Of a DNA stretch of 64,000 nt, positions 62,590 to 64,000 are shown in pieces. Source of the DNA: Halomonas nitroreducens. GTDB taxonomy: Bacteria; Pseudomonadota; Gammaproteobacteria; Pseudomonadales; Halomonadaceae. The notes beneath the pieces were generated by a model. The model was given only the letters and a program-made list of their open reading frames with translations, was not told the origin of the DNA and searched no databases. Location of the stretch: contig NZ_RXNS01000008.1 of NCBI RefSeq assembly GCF_003966155.1, positions 62,001 to 126,000 of the forward strand, given 5' to 3'. The translations under genes were made by a program, and so were the position numbers. Position 1 is the stretch's first letter, and every line of letters begins with the position of its first letter.

Positions 62590-63217
62590 CGTCGCAACCT
62601 TCGATACCCGCACCGAGGCCAAGATCCCGGTGGAATCGCCGCTGACCTACTCCTACCGCCGCTCGGGGGCCCCGGCCCCCACCGGCAAGAGCCGGGTGGT
62701 GCTGCGCGAGCGGCCCTTCCTCGGCCACCTGATCCTGCGCGGTGGCGCCATCGTCCTCGACGAGGCGGTGCGCGAGGTACTCGGCGTCTCGCTGCCCGGC
62801 GAGCCCCAGGGCCTGGTGCAGGACGCCGACGGCGAGCGCAGCGTCCAGTGGCTGTCGCCGGACGAATGGCTGGTCATCGTGCCCGGGGGCGAGGAGTTCG
62901 AACTCGAGAACCGGCTGCGCGCGGCCCTGGGCGATGCCCACTTCGCCATCAGCAACGCCAGCGGCGGCCAGACCCTGGTCGAGCTCGAGGGCGAGGCCGC
63001 CCGGGAGCTGCTGATGAAGTCGGTGATCTACGACGTCCACCCCAGCCACTTCCCGGTGGGCAAGGGCGTGACCACGGTGTTCGCCAAGACCACCGTGATC
63101 CTGCGCCGGCCGGCCGAGGACCGCTGGGAACTGGTGGTACGCCGTAGCTTCGCCGACTACACCTATCGCTGGCTGCTCGACGCCGGCGAGGAGTACGGCA
63201 TCGGCGTCGAGCGCTGA
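62582..63217 (+). CDS. soxG: Sarcosine oxidase gamma subunit
   Basis: A 211-residue subunit related to GcvT-type folds. VQWLSPDEWLVIVPGGEE and HFAISNASGGQTLVELEGEA are the family signatures, and SHFPVGKGVTTVFAKTTVIL is the conserved late segment. The start at 62582 (AGAGCGTCAGA upstream) overlaps the soxA stop by 8 nt; an upstream extension of the open frame is not supported. Confidence 0.93.
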   Translation: MSNVATFDTRTEAKIPVESPLTYSYRRSGAPAPTGKSRVVLRERPFLGHLILRGGAIVLDEAVREVLGVSLPGEPQGLVQDADGERSVQWLSPDEWLVIVPGGEEFELENRLRAALGDAHFAISNASGGQTLVELEGEAARELLMKSVIYDVHPSHFPVGKGVTTVFAKTTVILRRPAEDRWELVVRRSFADYTYRWLLDAGEEYGIGVER

Positions 63218-63245
63218 TCCCGGCCTCTTCCCTCACGCGCGTTTC

Positions 63246-63269
63246 CAGGCCGGGGCTTGCCCCGGCCTG
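63246..63269 (+). other. Hairpin between soxG and purU
   Basis: CAGGCCGGGGC-TT-GCCCCGGCCTG has 11-bp complementary arms. It folds as a 10-bp stem with a CTTG loop and no T-tract, 20 nt before the purU ATG. It may partly separate sox and purU expression. Confidence 0.6.
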
Positions 63270-63288
63270 CTTCGTCAGGAGACATCCC

Positions 63289-64000
63289 ATGAGCCCCATG
63301 AATCGTAGTGTCGATATGAGCGCCGATACCTGGATCCTCACGGCCCAGTGTCCCAGCCGGCTGGGCACCGTGGACGTGGTCACGCGCTTCCTCAAGGAGA
63401 GCCGCTGCTACATCACCGAGCAGCAGTCCTTCGACGACCGCCATGCCGAGCGCTTCTTCATCCGCACGGAGTTTTTCCCCCAGGACCCCGGGTTCGATGC
63501 CGAGGCCTTCCAGGCCGCCTTCGCCGCCCGGGCGGAGGAGTTCGAGATGGACTTCGAGCTGACCGCCCCGGACGCGCGGATGCCGGTGGTGATCATGGTT
63601 TCCAAGGCCGACCACTGCCTGAACGACCTGCTGTATCGCTACCGTACCGGTCAGCTGCCCATCGACATCCGCGCGGTGGTTTCCAACCACCCGGACCTCG
63701 AGGCCCTGGCCAGCTGGCATGGTCTGGCCTATTACCATTTCCCGATCACCGCGGACACCAAGGCCGAGCAGGAGGCCCGGGTCTGGGAGGTGATCGAGGA
63801 GAGCGGCGCCGAGCTGGTGATCCTGGCCCGCTACATGCAGGTGCTGTCCAGCGAGATGTGCGAGAAACTCGCCGGCCGGGCCATCAATATCCACCACTCG
63901 CTGCTGCCCGGCTTCAAGGGCGCCAAGCCCTACCACCAGGCCTACGAGAAGGGGGTCAAGCTGGTCGGGGCCACCGCCCACTACATCAACGACGACCTCG
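63289..64000 (+). CDS. purU: Formyltetrahydrofolate deformylase PurU (partial, runs off the window)
   Basis: The first 237 residues are present. An N-terminal ACT-like domain (WILTAQCPSRLGTVDVVTRF) is followed by the hydrolase domain with INIHHSLLPGFKGAKPYHQA, which holds the catalytic Asn and His; the conserved Asp lies beyond base 64000. PurU hydrolyses 10-formyl-THF to formate and THF, recycling THF loaded by sarcosine oxidase and feeding formate to FdsA. AGGAGAC precedes the ATG at 63289; in-frame ATGs at 63298 and 63316 are alternatives. Confidence 0.93.
   Translation, partial: MSPMNRSVDMSADTWILTAQCPSRLGTVDVVTRFLKESRCYITEQQSFDDRHAERFFIRTEFFPQDPGFDAEAFQAAFAARAEEFEMDFELTAPDARMPVVIMVSKADHCLNDLLYRYRTGQLPIDIRAVVSNHPDLEALASWHGLAYYHFPITADTKAEQEARVWEVIEESGAELVILARYMQVLSSEMCEKLAGRAINIHHSLLPGFKGAKPYHQAYEKGVKLVGATAHYINDDL

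Overview
The window is chromosomal DNA from a GC-rich gammaproteobacterium. Gene order and protein character fit a halophilic member of the Halomonadaceae (Halomonas-like): an rpsU-dnaG-rpoD operon, a pdxA-rsmA-apaG-apaH run, and a very large glycine betaine catabolic locus with a BCCT transporter. The genus is an inference. No rRNA, tRNA, CRISPR array, prophage or intact insertion sequence was seen.

Region 1 (1-14.5 kb) is housekeeping: the pdxA tail, rsmA, apaG, apaH, glpE, cca, then folK/folB on the other strand, plsY, tsaD, the rpsU-dnaG-rpoD macromolecular synthesis operon, an unknown membrane protein, a LysR regulator and L-serine dehydratase sdaA. plsY and tsaD converge on an unusual block of mini-hairpins and 17 perfect copies of a 7-bp repeat.

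Region 2 (14.5-21.1 kb) is a branched-chain-amino-acid-type ABC importer (two ATPases, binding protein, two permeases). A MITE-like element interrupts it. A small divergent protein and a GcvA-type LysR gene follow.

Region 3 (21.4-64 kb) is a nearly continuous glycine betaine to serine degradation locus. A BCCT carrier imports betaine. GbcA/GbcB demethylate betaine to dimethylglycine. DgcA/DgcB with a dedicated EtfA/EtfB pair demethylate it to sarcosine. SoxBDAG makes glycine and 5,10-methylene-THF. GlyA makes serine, and SdaA (region 1) would convert serine to pyruvate and ammonia. The released one-carbon units have several outlets here: glutathione-dependent FrmA/FghA, glutathione-independent FdhA, an NAD-dependent formate dehydrogenase (FdsGB fusion plus FdsA), and PurU. 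Two AraC-family regulators with a glutaminase-like sensor domain sit beside the parts they probably control: a GbdR-like one near dgc and a SouR-like one directly upstream of glyA-sox. Non-betaine inserts are mtgA, an IalB-like protein, a PQQ-type sugar dehydrogenase, a CehA/McbA-type hydrolase and a MacAB-like ABC exporter.

The most notable non-coding signals are two unrelated heptanucleotide arrays, a direct repeat with exact 40-bp spacing upstream of the GbdR-like gene, a 20-bp-spaced direct repeat plus attenuator-like leader before glyA, a candidate heat-shock promoter before rpoD, and a decayed echo of the fdhA 3' end.
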